Assembly: GCF_003121405.1 (NCBI RefSeq)
Contig: NZ_QBUY01000107.1
Coordinates: 1-32,302, forward strand
DNA from: Paraburkholderia sp. C35
GTDB lineage: Bacteria > Pseudomonadota > Gammaproteobacteria > Burkholderiales > Burkholderiaceae
DNA: 32,302 nucleotides
Reading direction: 5' to 3'
The number at the start of each line of letters is the position of its first letter. Within the stretch, counting starts at the first letter, position 1. Under the pieces are notes generated by a model that had not been told where the DNA came from, ran no database searches, and saw nothing but the letters and a program-made list of their open reading frames with translations. Positions 14,710 to 22,731 of the stretch are shown piece by piece. A program made the translations under genes and the position numbers.

Positions 14710-15843
14710 ATGCAGACCTTCAAAATCATTCGCAACATCGCAGACGTTCAACCCATCGTGGCGGACAAGAAGGAGATCCGCTTTCTGTCGCAACCGAACG
14801 GTCTAACCATCGGCTGCTACCTCTTTGCGGACAACAAGACCTTCGATTCACCCGAAGCGCTGGAATGCCGTGGCGTCGCGTTCGGCGCTGACGGGCTGAT
14901 CGTCTCCCGCCCGCTGCACAAGTTTTTCAACGTCGGGGAGAAAGACTGGCTGACCCCGGACCTCCTGCTCGCCCGTGACGACATCGCCGCGGTGTTCGAA
15001 AAACTCGACGGCTCGATGATCGCAACAGCATGGGTGGACGGGCGGCTGCTGCTGCGCTCGAAAAAATCGTTCAACTCCGAGGTGGTGCAACTGGCGAACG
15101 CGTTCCTGGCAGAACCGGCGAATCAGCACATCCGCGGATTCGCGGAAGATGTGGCCAGCCGCGGCCTGACCGCGATCTTCGAGTTGACCCATCCCGACGC
15201 ACGTATCGTCGTCGAACAGGACCAACCCGCCTTGCGCTTGCTCCACGTGCGCGACAACGTGTCGGGCGACTACGTGCTGCTCGACAGCACCCACGTCGTG
15301 CACACCCTGATCGGGCAATACAGCGTTCCGATGGTCCCGCGCTACGACGGCATGACCGTGGCGCAGGTCCTCGAATCGCTCGGCGGCATGGAAGGGCGCG
15401 AGGGCTACGTCATCCAGTTTCGCAACGGCGACATGACCAAGGTGAAGTGCCCGTGGTACGTGCGGCTGCACCGCAGCATCTCGTTCCTGCGCGAACGTGA
15501 CATCGCACGTCTGGCGCTCGCGGAAGAACTCGACGACGTGAAGGGGGCACTCGTCGAAGCCGGCGTCACCCTCACGGCGGTGGAGGAGGTCGAGGCTCGT
15601 CTGAAAACGATCCTGGCAGAAATGATGGACCAGATCGAGACCATGTACGAGACCGGGCGACACCTGGACAGGAAGGACTTCGCGCTCGCAAACAAGGGGC
15701 ATCCGCTGTTCGGCCTGGCGATGCAGCGCTACCAGGGGAAAGACGTCCCCCTGCTGGACTGGTACGAGCGCAACCGGCTGAAAGACGATTTCGGACTGCG
15801 CACGCTCGCCAGCGACACCCTCGCGGAAGCGATGGAAGGCTGA
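14710..15843 (+). CDS. rnlA: T4 Rnl1-type RNA ligase
   Basis: A 377-residue ATP-dependent RNA ligase. The start at 14710 follows CGGAGGAGACC. Nucleotidyltransferase motifs are in order: ALECRGVAF (50-58), SRPLHKFFNVGE (66-77), motif I EKLDGS with catalytic Lys98 (97-102), RSKKSFNSE, motif III AIFELTHPDARIVVE (155-169), motif IV EGREGYVIQF (228-237) and motif V VKCPWYVRLH. The C-terminal LFGLAMQRYQG matches the Rnl1-specific domain of T4 ligase (374 residues, Lys99). The family joins 5'-phosphate and 3'-hydroxyl RNA ends; in T4 it repairs tRNA cut by host anticodon nucleases together with Pnkp. No Pnkp is seen in this window. It strongly suggests a phage link and a role in countering RNA-cleaving defence. 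Confidence 0.95.
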   Translation: MQTFKIIRNIADVQPIVADKKEIRFLSQPNGLTIGCYLFADNKTFDSPEALECRGVAFGADGLIVSRPLHKFFNVGEKDWLTPDLLLARDDIAAVFEKLDGSMIATAWVDGRLLLRSKKSFNSEVVQLANAFLAEPANQHIRGFAEDVASRGLTAIFELTHPDARIVVEQDQPALRLLHVRDNVSGDYVLLDSTHVVHTLIGQYSVPMVPRYDGMTVAQVLESLGGMEGREGYVIQFRNGDMTKVKCPWYVRLHRSISFLRERDIARLALAEELDDVKGALVEAGVTLTAVEEVEARLKTILAEMMDQIETMYETGRHLDRKDFALANKGHPLFGLAMQRYQGKDVPLLDWYERNRLKDDFGLRTLASDTLAEAMEG

Positions 15844-15890
15844 ACGGCGACCCGATCGACACCCAAACACCACCCACCTTGGAGGATTTT

Positions 15891-16853
15891 ATGACCACCC
15901 CGCCCACGATCCACGTCAAGCCTATCACCGGCGAAGCGACCCACACCATTAACTGCCCGTGTTGCGGCAACCCGCGGCTGATCGTCCATGACGACCACAT
16001 CGAAGACGCGATGAAGGCCACGGGCAAGGAGCACTTCATCGAAGACGGCGACACGGTGCAGGGCATCTGGAGCAGGCTGAGCAAAGATCAGCAGAAACGT
16101 GAAATGTATGCGGCGCTTCTGGAAGTGGGCACCTGTCCCCAATGCAAAGTGCGCCACTTCATCATCGAAATGTCGCTCGTCGATTCCTTCGCACGTGATG
16201 GCACCACCGAATACGACGATTACTTTCAATGCCTGCTCGGCAACGTCGAACTCCGGCATGGGGGCCATGCGGTATGCACCCTCGACCAACCGATCGACGG
16301 CGTTCCCGGGTCGTGGCTGATGTTCGAAAAGTTCACTGACGACAACAAGCCGATCCAGCACCATTGGTTCGGTCCGTTTCGCCTCGACCACCCGGAAGAC
16401 GTGGAGGGTAGCAACGGCGTGGCGTACCACGGTGGCGACGCCGAACCGTGGATCTTCGGCCGGGACCTCGTGGTGAAAGCGTGGGACGCGTTGTGGGCGC
16501 TGATCGTGGAGCACACGCCGGAAGCCATGCGGGCCAAGCCGGTGGAGCGCATGACCATCGAGACGATGTTGGGGCTGATCGGCGACGGGATCGAACGGGA
16601 AAGCGACGAAATGATCCTTGGACTGCTCGACAAAGCGTTCCGCGATCTGCAGGAGGCGGACGACAAACGGGAAGAGCGGATGTTAACGCAGGCGCGGGGC
16701 GCGGCGATCACCGTGCTCGGTCCCCCGATGACCGGTTCGCAAGTCACGAACGCCGGAGTGATCGACGCCGCGCGGGACACCGATTCCACGTCGATCTCCA
16801 CGGGCCAAAATGAGATCTCCCCCGACTTCGGCGACCTGTTCGACAGCCTCTGA
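15891..16853 (+). CDS. Hypothetical protein with paired CxxC motifs
   Basis: A 320-residue protein, 47 bases after the RNA ligase. The start at 15891 follows TTGGAGGA. Two Cys pairs, C22-x2-C25 (with C24) and C82-x2-C85, are spaced to form one zinc ribbon with an inserted helix. Residues 95-190 are beta-rich and acidic; 190-270 are helical. The C-terminal 50 residues are Ser/Thr/Asp-rich and likely flexible. No family recognised. Its position after the ligase, without its own promoter, suggests co-expression. Confidence 0.7.
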   Translation: MTTPPTIHVKPITGEATHTINCPCCGNPRLIVHDDHIEDAMKATGKEHFIEDGDTVQGIWSRLSKDQQKREMYAALLEVGTCPQCKVRHFIIEMSLVDSFARDGTTEYDDYFQCLLGNVELRHGGHAVCTLDQPIDGVPGSWLMFEKFTDDNKPIQHHWFGPFRLDHPEDVEGSNGVAYHGGDAEPWIFGRDLVVKAWDALWALIVEHTPEAMRAKPVERMTIETMLGLIGDGIERESDEMILGLLDKAFRDLQEADDKREERMLTQARGAAITVLGPPMTGSQVTNAGVIDAARDTDSTSISTGQNEISPDFGDLFDSL

Positions 16854-16878
16854 TCGGCGACACATCATCCACTGACCA

Positions 16879-16903
16879 ACGGGGCGTACGAGCGCCCCGT
16901 TTT
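16879..16903 (+). terminator. Intrinsic terminator
   Basis: ACGGGGCG-TACGAG-CGCCCCGT followed by TTT, closing the ligase unit. Confidence 0.8.
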
Positions 16904-16929
16904 CGTTCTGGTCCCGGGTGCTTTTGTAA

Positions 16930-17270
16930 CCGGCACTGAGTTATCCACGGGAGCCTGTGGACAACACCCCTGGCAACACCGCAAAAACGCTGTGGAATCG
17001 GTGTGGGCGTAAACGGGGTAACTCGGTCCGGTCGAAAAACGGTGGAAAGTTGTTCATAACACCTGGATAAGTTCGCACAGCCCGTGCACGACGTTGTTCG
17101 ATCGGGAACCCCTTGAGCCGAAACGGTAAACGCGGGTTGTCCACAGTTTTTCCAGGGGCTTGTTAACTGCTACTACGTGTTTACATGCTCATCCACAAAC
17201 CGTAAACCAGAACCCCTCTGGACACGCCCTCCGGTTGCGTTGCACCTGCTCGATCACCGTAAACGGTCCA
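16930..17270. other. Replication-origin-like region
   Basis: A non-coding region with DnaA-box-like nonamers: TTATCCACG at 16941, the reverse of TTGTCCACA at 16956-16964, the reverse of TTATCCAGG at 17062-17070, TTGTCCACA at 17137-17145 and TCATCCACA at 17189-17197. The hexamer GTAAAC occurs at 17009, 17126, 17202 and 17259, and inverted at 17179. This concentration is not seen elsewhere in the window, and the region lacks the mosaic repeats. It fits an origin using host DnaA plus short iterons, although no Rep gene is present here. Confidence 0.6.
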
Positions 17271-17510
17271 ACCTGGACGCGGTGTCCGCGTCCCGATCGC
17301 TGGCGTCGTGCTGCCCTGCATCCCATCCCCGGTCGTTCAACCCCGTTGCATCCGTCCCCGGTCCGTCTCTTTTCGACGCGTAGCGCTGCACGTCCACCCG
17401 GCTCAAGGGTGCGCTTCGCCCCGCCGGTGGCGGTCCCTTGACCGGTCGTCCCGTTGTGCATCGCTGAATCCGCGCCGAGACGGCTCCGCGGACAGACGCA
17501 ACAACGACAG
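17271..17510. other. Non-coding gap after origin-like region
   Basis: C/G-rich sequence with no convincing reading frame, repeat module or promoter. The candidate gene at 17524 follows. Confidence 0.35.
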
Positions 17511-17523
17511 GGAAGGGCAGATC

Positions 17524-17712
17524 ATGAGCACGGCAACCACCAGCGATCGCAACAGCAACACCCACACCGCGGCGTTCCCCCGCACCCCCGAGAACGGGCA
17601 ACCACGGACAGCGATCGAAGGCGACAAACGGGTGGTGACGCTGAACGGTGCCCGCATCGACATGGTCTACACCGGAGGCGGGTGGGTGAACTGGCGCGTG
17701 CCCAACGCATAA
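17524..17712 (+). CDS. Small hypothetical protein
   Basis: A 62-residue protein. The start follows GGGAAGGGC about 8 bases upstream. The first 35 residues are Thr/Asn/Pro-rich and look disordered; the rest (RVVTLNGARIDMVYTGGGWV) would make a short beta hairpin. No family recognised. Its place beside the origin-like region is suggestive but proves nothing. Confidence 0.5.
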   Translation: MSTATTSDRNSNTHTAAFPRTPENGQPRTAIEGDKRVVTLNGARIDMVYTGGGWVNWRVPNA

Positions 17713-17744
17713 AACCGAAACGGGCGCGGAGCGCCCTGGTCCCT

Positions 17745-17927
17745 TCACCCCGGCACCCGCGAAGCGCGGGAGGAAGCGGGGCTTCTCACCCGGGGTGATG
17801 GCGCGAAGCGGACCGGCCCGAGCGCGTCAGCGCTCCATGACCGGGTTGGATTTTTAACGGTCAGGTGCAAAACACTCTACGAAGAAAGGTATTTTGCCGT
17901 TTCACGGCTTTTTCGCTCGATCTGATA
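17745..17927. repeat. Mosaic intergenic repeat, long copy 1
   Basis: In order: GCGCGGGAGGAAGCGGGGCT, GATGGCGCGAAGCGGACC, the hairpin GAGCGC-GTCA-GCGCTC (17820-17835), a TCAGGTGCAAAACACTC block and GGTATTTTGCC (17888-17898), leading into the promoter. Very close to the copies at 20240-20445 and 21715-21912. Confidence 0.85.
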
Positions 17928-17956
17928 TTGACCATCGAAAACCCTAGAGCTAACTT
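17928..17956 (+). promoter_or_regulatory. Promoter of the repeat family
   Basis: TTGACC, 17 bp ending CCTAGAGC, TAACTT; followed by the conserved leader GTGTAGGCAGCGCGC-ACGC. Confidence 0.75.
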
Positions 17957-18010
17957 AAAAGTGTAGGCAGCGCGCCACGCAACGCCAACCACCTTCCCCC
18001 GGAGTTCATC

Positions 18011-18712
18011 ATGACCACCACCAACATCAATCCCGCCCTCAAACATCAGGCCACGCGGAAACGCGAGGCAGAAAACGCGGTTGGTGCGCTCATCGCGTCC
18101 GGGCGATACAGCGACGCGATGGCAGCGATCCGCGAGCAGTTTTGCGGTGAAGACCCGACAGCAGTGCCCGAACGTTTCAACTTCGACCTCGACACTTGGC
18201 TGAGCGATGTGATCGGTTCGGTCCGGCCTACGGAGGGTCGTTCAGCGTTCGTTCGAGAACTGCTGACCCTGAGCGACCAGGAACCGGTACCTGCTTTCTG
18301 GCGTGTCGCAAACACGTGCGGCGTTCAGCCCGACGTATTCCCCGAACTGCTGGACCTCCTGCGCGATGATTTGAATCGCGAAGTCTCGCTCTACGTGACC
18401 CCGGGCCTCAACCTCTCTTTGCGTGAAGGATCCGACATGATGGTGGGTCCGCTGTGGCTGGTCTTGCTGTTGTGCGTGTGCAAGCCCAGCCGGTCCGGTT
18501 CGCTCGGCGTGCTGGCGTACAAGAAATCGTTCTCCGAGAGCGACCTCGCCTGGATCGACGGGGCCGTGACCCGGGCGGCGAAGCACGGTGCTGTCCTTGC
18601 GATCGGCAAGACCGTCACTTGGAAGCGCAGCAAACCGGCTCTGCAGGACGTGGTGTCGAACATCGAGGCGCGGCATCACGCAAAGGCGCTGGAAACGAGC
18701 ACGACCGTCTAA
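18011..18712 (+). CDS. Hypothetical protein
   Basis: A 233-residue protein. The start follows CCGGAG. The N-terminal half is helical (ENAVGALIASGRYSDAMAAI, then WLSDVIGSV), the middle has ELLDLLRDDLNREVSLYV, and residues about 143-157 form a hydrophobic stretch (MMVGPLWLVLLLCVC) that may be buried rather than membrane-spanning. No family recognised and no shared tail. It is first in a unit with two tail-bearing genes. Confidence 0.65.
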   Translation: MTTTNINPALKHQATRKREAENAVGALIASGRYSDAMAAIREQFCGEDPTAVPERFNFDLDTWLSDVIGSVRPTEGRSAFVRELLTLSDQEPVPAFWRVANTCGVQPDVFPELLDLLRDDLNREVSLYVTPGLNLSLREGSDMMVGPLWLVLLLCVCKPSRSGSLGVLAYKKSFSESDLAWIDGAVTRAAKHGAVLAIGKTVTWKRSKPALQDVVSNIEARHHAKALETSTTV

Positions 18713-18738
18713 CCCTGCCGCCCACCGTTCTCCTAGCA

Positions 18739-18802
18739 GCCGGCGGGAACGCCGGCTTGGGGGTACAGGACCTGCATGACGTGGGTCCACGCCCCTAAGG
18801 AG
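18739..18802 (+). promoter_or_regulatory. Intercistronic two-hairpin leader
   Basis: Hairpin 1 GCCGGCG-GGAA-CGCCGGC (18739-18756). Hairpin 2: GGGG at 18760, GTACA, GGACC (18768-18772) paired with GGTCC (18784-18788), closing on CCCC (18792-18795), then TAAGGAG. Confidence 0.7.
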
Positions 18803-18807
18803 CCATC

Positions 18808-19422
18808 ATGGCGACGGAACGCGAGCAGAAGACCCCCGTAATGAGCGAGTACGCGCAGGCGTTCATCCGCAACATGTCCCATCCGGACGTGGAAGCGATA
18901 TTTCGCATGATCCTGAAAGAGGAGGGAATACCGATCGCGGAAGCAGGAACGGTCAACGCCGTCACGACGTCCGGATTTATAACGGAAATGATCGACAGCC
19001 GACCGACGCTCGGGACCATCACCGGCGGGGCGTGCACATGCTTTCCGAACGCCATCGTCCGCACCGACCTGAGCGATGACCGGGCGTCGATCCACGCTCG
19101 CGTGCGACGCGGTCTCGCGGACGACGGGCGAGAACTGGACGACGAGATCATCGACGTGGTCGAAAGCGTCGAAATCGATTTGAGCGATGTCGATCCGGCA
19201 ACCGGGCTCTACGAACCGGCCGTCCGATGGGGAGATTCCCACCCGGTGCTCGACATCCTCCTCCGATGGCGTGCGGGCTGCGAGGGAGCCCGGCGGATCC
19301 GCGAAAATGCTCACGTCAAGTTCGTACAACAGGAACGAGCGATCCTGAGGAGCGAAGCCGTTGCGGACGACGCAACGCAGCAAGAAGTAACTGAACGCGC
19401 TCGCCCCCGCGCTCGGCTCTGA
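18808..19422 (+). CDS. Hypothetical protein with Arg-rich C-terminal tail
   Basis: A 204-residue protein preceded by the two-hairpin leader and AAGGAG. The middle is acidic and contains RVRRGLADDGRELDDEIIDV. The fold is not recognised. It ends with the shared tail: ILRSEAVADDATQQEVTE, then RARPRARL. The next tail-bearing gene starts 10 bases later. Confidence 0.7.
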   Translation: MATEREQKTPVMSEYAQAFIRNMSHPDVEAIFRMILKEEGIPIAEAGTVNAVTTSGFITEMIDSRPTLGTITGGACTCFPNAIVRTDLSDDRASIHARVRRGLADDGRELDDEIIDVVESVEIDLSDVDPATGLYEPAVRWGDSHPVLDILLRWRAGCEGARRIRENAHVKFVQQERAILRSEAVADDATQQEVTERARPRARL

Positions 19423-19432
19423 GGAGACCCCC

Positions 19433-20206
19433 ATGACCTCCCGTCCTGACGGTCCTGCACCGCATCCCATCGCCCAGGCGGTCCTCGGGCACGCTCCCGC
19501 GGTCCCGCTGATCCATTGCCCCGACGTGGTCGACCCGGCAGCAGCGCAGGCGCGCTGGGTCACCACGCTCGAGGGGATACACGATGCGCAGGTGCACGAG
19601 CAGCAGCGCTCCGCGGCAACCGAATGGCGCACGATCGACCAGGTCATGTCCGGTGTGGTGGCGGGCTGGTGCGAAGAGGCTGGGCTCTTGTTTGCAACAC
19701 CCAGGCGGCACCGGCGATCCGACGCGTTGAAGGCCGCGCTTCGTGAGCAGCCGGTGGACGTGCTTCAGAACGTCGGGCGGGCGACGGTGAAGCGGATCGC
19801 TGGGGGCTATCGATCACCGGACCAGCGCATGTTCGACGCGCTCGAGCGGCATGACCACCCGGCGTTGCGCCGAGCGCTCGCGGCCGGCGCAAACGTGGTG
19901 GCACGGTTCGTCCCCGATCGGCATGACAACGGGCGACGACACGGGGGCGCGCACGGGTTCCGGGAACCGGTGGGGGTGATGGGGCAGAAGCCCATCTTCT
20001 TCGCGGTGCTGGAAGACGACGTCATCGCGCTGCGGACCCTGCTGGACGCCGGGGCACTGCGGCGCGACGCGGGGACCGCGCTCAACGCGTTGGCAGACCA
20101 GGGCGTCGTACGCGACCGGGTGCGGTGCTTCGTCGAAGCGTTGGAACTCCGTGAAGCAGCGGAAGAAGCGGGACCCGTCCGGACCCGGACGAGGGTGCGA
20201 ATCTGA
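19433..20206 (+). CDS. Ankyrin-like protein with Arg-rich C-terminal end
   Basis: A 257-residue protein, 10 bases after the previous stop, with GAGGAGACC. Residues 132-159 (RMFDALERHDHPALRRALAA, then GANVV) and 184-222 (PIFFAVLEDDVIALRTLLDA, then GA) match ankyrin helix-loop-helix units with the GA step. The front half is helical and unassigned. It ends CFVEALELREAAEEAG, then VRTRTRVRI, an extended version of the tail with Ile last. With 6515-7867 this is the second clear pairing of ankyrin-like repeats with the tail. Confidence 0.75.
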   Translation: MTSRPDGPAPHPIAQAVLGHAPAVPLIHCPDVVDPAAAQARWVTTLEGIHDAQVHEQQRSAATEWRTIDQVMSGVVAGWCEEAGLLFATPRRHRRSDALKAALREQPVDVLQNVGRATVKRIAGGYRSPDQRMFDALERHDHPALRRALAAGANVVARFVPDRHDNGRRHGGAHGFREPVGVMGQKPIFFAVLEDDVIALRTLLDAGALRRDAGTALNALADQGVVRDRVRCFVEALELREAAEEAGPVRTRTRVRI

Positions 20207-20239
20207 GCGCAAGGGACGGGCGGGGTCCCATGACAACAA

Positions 20240-20445
20240 CATGGGTCGCTGCGCTCCGGGCACCCCACCCCGACGCCCGCTGATCGCGGGAGGAAGCGGG
20301 GCTCCAGCCCCTGGCGAGGGCGCGAAGCGGACGGCACGAGCGCGTCAGCGCTCCATCGATGGGGTTGGTTTTCAAAGATCAGGTGCAAAACACTCTACGA
20401 AGAAAGGTATTTTGCCGTTTTACGGGTTTTTCGCTCGATCTGATA
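20240..20445. repeat. Mosaic intergenic repeat, long copy 2
   Basis: Same order as copy 1: a GGGTCGCTGCGCTCC start, GGGAGGAAGCGGGGCTCC, GCGCGAAGCGGAC, the hairpin at 20338-20353, CAGGTGCAAAACACTC and GGTATTTTGCC at 20406-20416. Confidence 0.85.
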
Positions 20446-20474
20446 TTGACCACGAAAAACTCTAGAGCTAACTT
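20446..20474 (+). promoter_or_regulatory. Promoter of the repeat family
   Basis: TTGACC, 17 bp ending TCTAGAGC, TAACTT, then the GTGTAGGCAGCGCGCAACGC leader. Confidence 0.75.
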
Positions 20475-20527
20475 GAAAGTGTAGGCAGCGCGCAACGCAA
20501 CGCCCAACCAACCTCGCGGAGTTCATC

Positions 20528-20815
20528 ATGTTTGTTCACGCAAAAGCTACTCTCAACGCAAAGACCGACCTTCTGCTCATCGAAGCCGCAAGCAGCGGCG
20601 GTGGGCAGTGGGGTCGCCCGGTCGTCCTCCGCCTGGTGGAGTTTCCCAAAGGCATGGAATACACGAACATCCTCAACCCGCACGCAAAGCAGGTCGATTT
20701 CGAGTTCCTTGACGGGCGCCACAAGGGTCCCCGTTCCTATTTCGGACGAACGAAGGAATACATGCTCTGCAAAATGGAAAACCGCGCGCGGGGCAGCATC
20801 ACCGTGTTCGAATGA
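20528..20815 (+). CDS. Small hypothetical protein
   Basis: A 95-residue protein. The start follows GCGGAG. Predicted mostly beta, with GQWGRPVVLRLVEFP, KQVDFEFLDG and a final RGSITVF strand; this could be a small barrel or sandwich. No family recognised. First gene of a two-gene unit whose second gene is frameshifted. Confidence 0.65.
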   Translation: MFVHAKATLNAKTDLLLIEAASSGGGQWGRPVVLRLVEFPKGMEYTNILNPHAKQVDFEFLDGRHKGPRSYFGRTKEYMLCKMENRARGSITVFE

Positions 20816-20839
20816 CCCACCCACCGGTAACGGTCTGTC

Positions 20840-20897
20840 GCCCGCCCTCACCGGCGGGCTTGTGGGTACCACCACCCCTCATCATGAGGTACCCACG
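20840..20897 (+). promoter_or_regulatory. Two-hairpin leader with ribosome site inside hairpin 2
   Basis: Hairpin 1 GCCCGCC-CTCACC-GGCGGGC (20840-20859). Hairpin 2 is a 9-bp stem GTGGGTACC (20862-20870) with GGTACCCAC (20888-20896). The only plausible ribosome site, GAGG (20886-20889), overlaps the 3' arm, so folding would hide it. Confidence 0.65.
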
Positions 20898-21684
20898 ATG
20901 CACTCAATCACCCTCACGATCCCCGACGGCGGACCGTCCGCACGACAGAGAGCCGCACGCCGGCTGCGCGAACAACTCGACGAAGCTCAGCGGCTGCTCA
21001 ACACTGACGAGGTCTACAACCGAAACTTCTGCGCGGAAAGGCCAGGCGGCACGTCTCGGACGACTGCTGCACGACGGTCCGTTTCCGAACCCCCTCACCC
21101 AGTCGTACGGTCACTACGTCTCGCGACCGAGCATCGCCCACCTTCCCGTTCCGAAACGGTTGCGGCCGGACCTCGACGGGCTGCTCGAGACGATGTGCGC
21201 CGGCATCGTCGAGACGGGGGCGCGGTGTCACAGCCAGATTCCGGAAGCGTACATCGAGACCCTGCACCTGCTCCTCGCCGCGGGATGTCGAGATCGCACG
21301 ATCGACGGGCGCCCGCTTCACGAAGCGATCGTGAAAGCGTGGGGCGACCAGAAGCCCTGCCTCGCGGTGGTGCGGCTTCTCAAGTTCATCGAACGCTGGA
21401 CCGACGGTCCCCTGGAGCGGGAGCGGCTGAGCGCGCCAGATGGTGCGCGGCTCCTCCGAGTGAAGGTGCATACGCTGCGTGCGGCGATCAAGAAACACCG
21501 AATCCCGGCGGAAACGGTCAACGGGCGAAACACCTACCGTCGGTCGGACCTTGAGTGGCTGGTCGCGGAGCAGAGCGGCGAAGCACAACGAGAGCAGGCG
21601 TTCGACAAAATGGCGAAACAGATGAGCGTGAATCTCCGGGCACTGCTCAATGCTTACGAGCGTGAGCGGGCACGGCAGGACTGA
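20898..21684 (+). pseudogene. Ankyrin-like plus wHTH protein interrupted by a frameshift
   Basis: The start at 20898 opens a good coding frame (MHSITLTIPDGGPSARQ, then RRLREQLDEAQRLLNTDEVY). After about NRNFCAE, near 21030-21065, that frame loses protein character and the +1 frame takes over (RLGRLLHDGPFPNPLTQSYG) and runs to 21684. The 787-base span is one base more than a multiple of three, fitting a single inserted base near GGAAAGG. The joined product would be about 261 residues: helical front, an ankyrin-like middle (ETLHLLLAAGCRDRTIDGRP) and an excisionase-type winged HTH near the end (ARLLRVKVHTLRAAIKKHRI, then NTYRRSDLEWL). It may be a decayed gene or a sequencing indel; no known programmed-shift signal is visible. 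Confidence 0.6.
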
Positions 21685-21699
21685 GATCCCTGCAACACC

Positions 21700-21912
21700 T
21701 AAAGATGGGTCGCTGACGCTCCCGGGCGACCCACCCCGGTGACCGCTGACCGCGGAGGAAGCGGGGCTCTAACCTCCTGGTGACGGCTCGAAGCGGACCG
21801 TCCCGACCGCGTAAGCACTCCATGATCGGCGAGGGTTTTCAACGTTCAGGTGCAAAACACTCTACGAAGAAAGGTATTTTGCCGTTTCACGGTTTTTTCG
21901 CTCGTTCTGCTA
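21700..21912. repeat. Mosaic intergenic repeat, long copy 3
   Basis: Same order as copies 1 and 2, but the central hairpin has decayed (GACCGCGTAAGCACTCC), while the CAGGTGCAAAACACTC block and GGTATTTTGCC (21873-21883) are intact. Confidence 0.8.
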
Positions 21913-21941
21913 TTGACCATGAAAATCCCTGGAGCTAACTT
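21913..21941 (+). promoter_or_regulatory. Promoter of the repeat family
   Basis: TTGACC, 17 bp ending CCTGGAGC, TAACTT, followed by the conserved GGCAGCGCGCAACGC leader. Confidence 0.75.
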
Positions 21942-21996
21942 GAATGTATAGGCAGCGCGCAACGCAACGCCCAATCAACCTCCACGGGGACCCACC

Positions 21997-22653
21997 ATGA
22001 CCACGACCACCGTACAGATCAGCCACGAAGTAGCTTGCTCCGTTTTCGGAAGCATCAAACTGAACAACATCGAATCGTTCGATGACGAGCACGACCCCGA
22101 GGTGTACAGCACAAACATTTACCTCGACGTGACGATCGAGGGCGAGACCTACCCGATCATCTACCAGCGCGGCACCGATGGTGATGTCGAGCGCGCTCCG
22201 TGGGAAAGTTGCGGCATGGCAGACGTCTACATCGCAATCATGAAAATGAGCGGTGAATACATCGGGGAAGACGAAGACGACGTGAAGGACATGTTTGAAG
22301 AGAACCCTGAGGACCACAACCTCGCGGTTCAGACCCGCCGTCTCGGCCGTGCGATCGTGAGCGTTGCCTCGATGGTGGCGGCTGGTGCGCAAAGGGAGTA
22401 CGACGGGAAACACGACGCTGCACTTCAAAGCACCCCCGAGTTTGGCGTGGACGCGCGTGGCGAGGTCTGCGATGTGGACAGCGACAAGGCGGTTACCCGG
22501 TTCAACTACGCGAACAGCACTTACAGCAACATGATTCAGTTCAACGTCTCGGAGAAGAACGACGACGGCGAATGGCAGGACGCCGGTGGTTTCGATTGCT
22601 TTCACTTCCACCTTTCCGCACACGAGGTCTACCAGCGATACCTGGGTCGTTGA
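21997..22653 (+). CDS. Hypothetical acidic protein
   Basis: A 218-residue protein with a clear coding pattern. The ribosome site is weak (ACGGGGACC). Beta-rich front (TNIYLDVTIEGETYPIIYQR), an acidic helix region (GEDEDDVKDMFEENPEDH), then a Ser/Asn-rich part (TRFNYANSTYSNMIQFNVSE) and a closing His/Phe-rich helix (CFHFHLSAHEVYQRYLGR). No family recognised. It is followed by the multi-wHTH genes, probably on the same transcript. Confidence 0.7.
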   Translation: MTTTTVQISHEVACSVFGSIKLNNIESFDDEHDPEVYSTNIYLDVTIEGETYPIIYQRGTDGDVERAPWESCGMADVYIAIMKMSGEYIGEDEDDVKDMFEENPEDHNLAVQTRRLGRAIVSVASMVAAGAQREYDGKHDAALQSTPEFGVDARGEVCDVDSDKAVTRFNYANSTYSNMIQFNVSEKNDDGEWQDAGGFDCFHFHLSAHEVYQRYLGR

Positions 22654-22677
22654 CCCCTCCACCGCAAACGGTCCGTG

Positions 22678-22724
22678 CCCGCCCTCACCGGCGGGTATGT
22701 GGGTACAAGACCCACCACGAGGAG
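22678..22724 (+). promoter_or_regulatory. Intercistronic two-hairpin leader
   Basis: Hairpin 1 CCCGCC-CTCACC-GGCGGG (22678-22695); hairpin 2 GTGGGT-ACAAG-ACCCAC (22699-22715), then CACGAGGAG. This is the most compact copy. Confidence 0.65.
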
Positions 22725-22731
22725 ATCGTTC

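Noticed and set aside
14848..15873. 341-codon minus-strand reading frame
   Set aside because: Antisense to the clearly recognisable RNA ligase.
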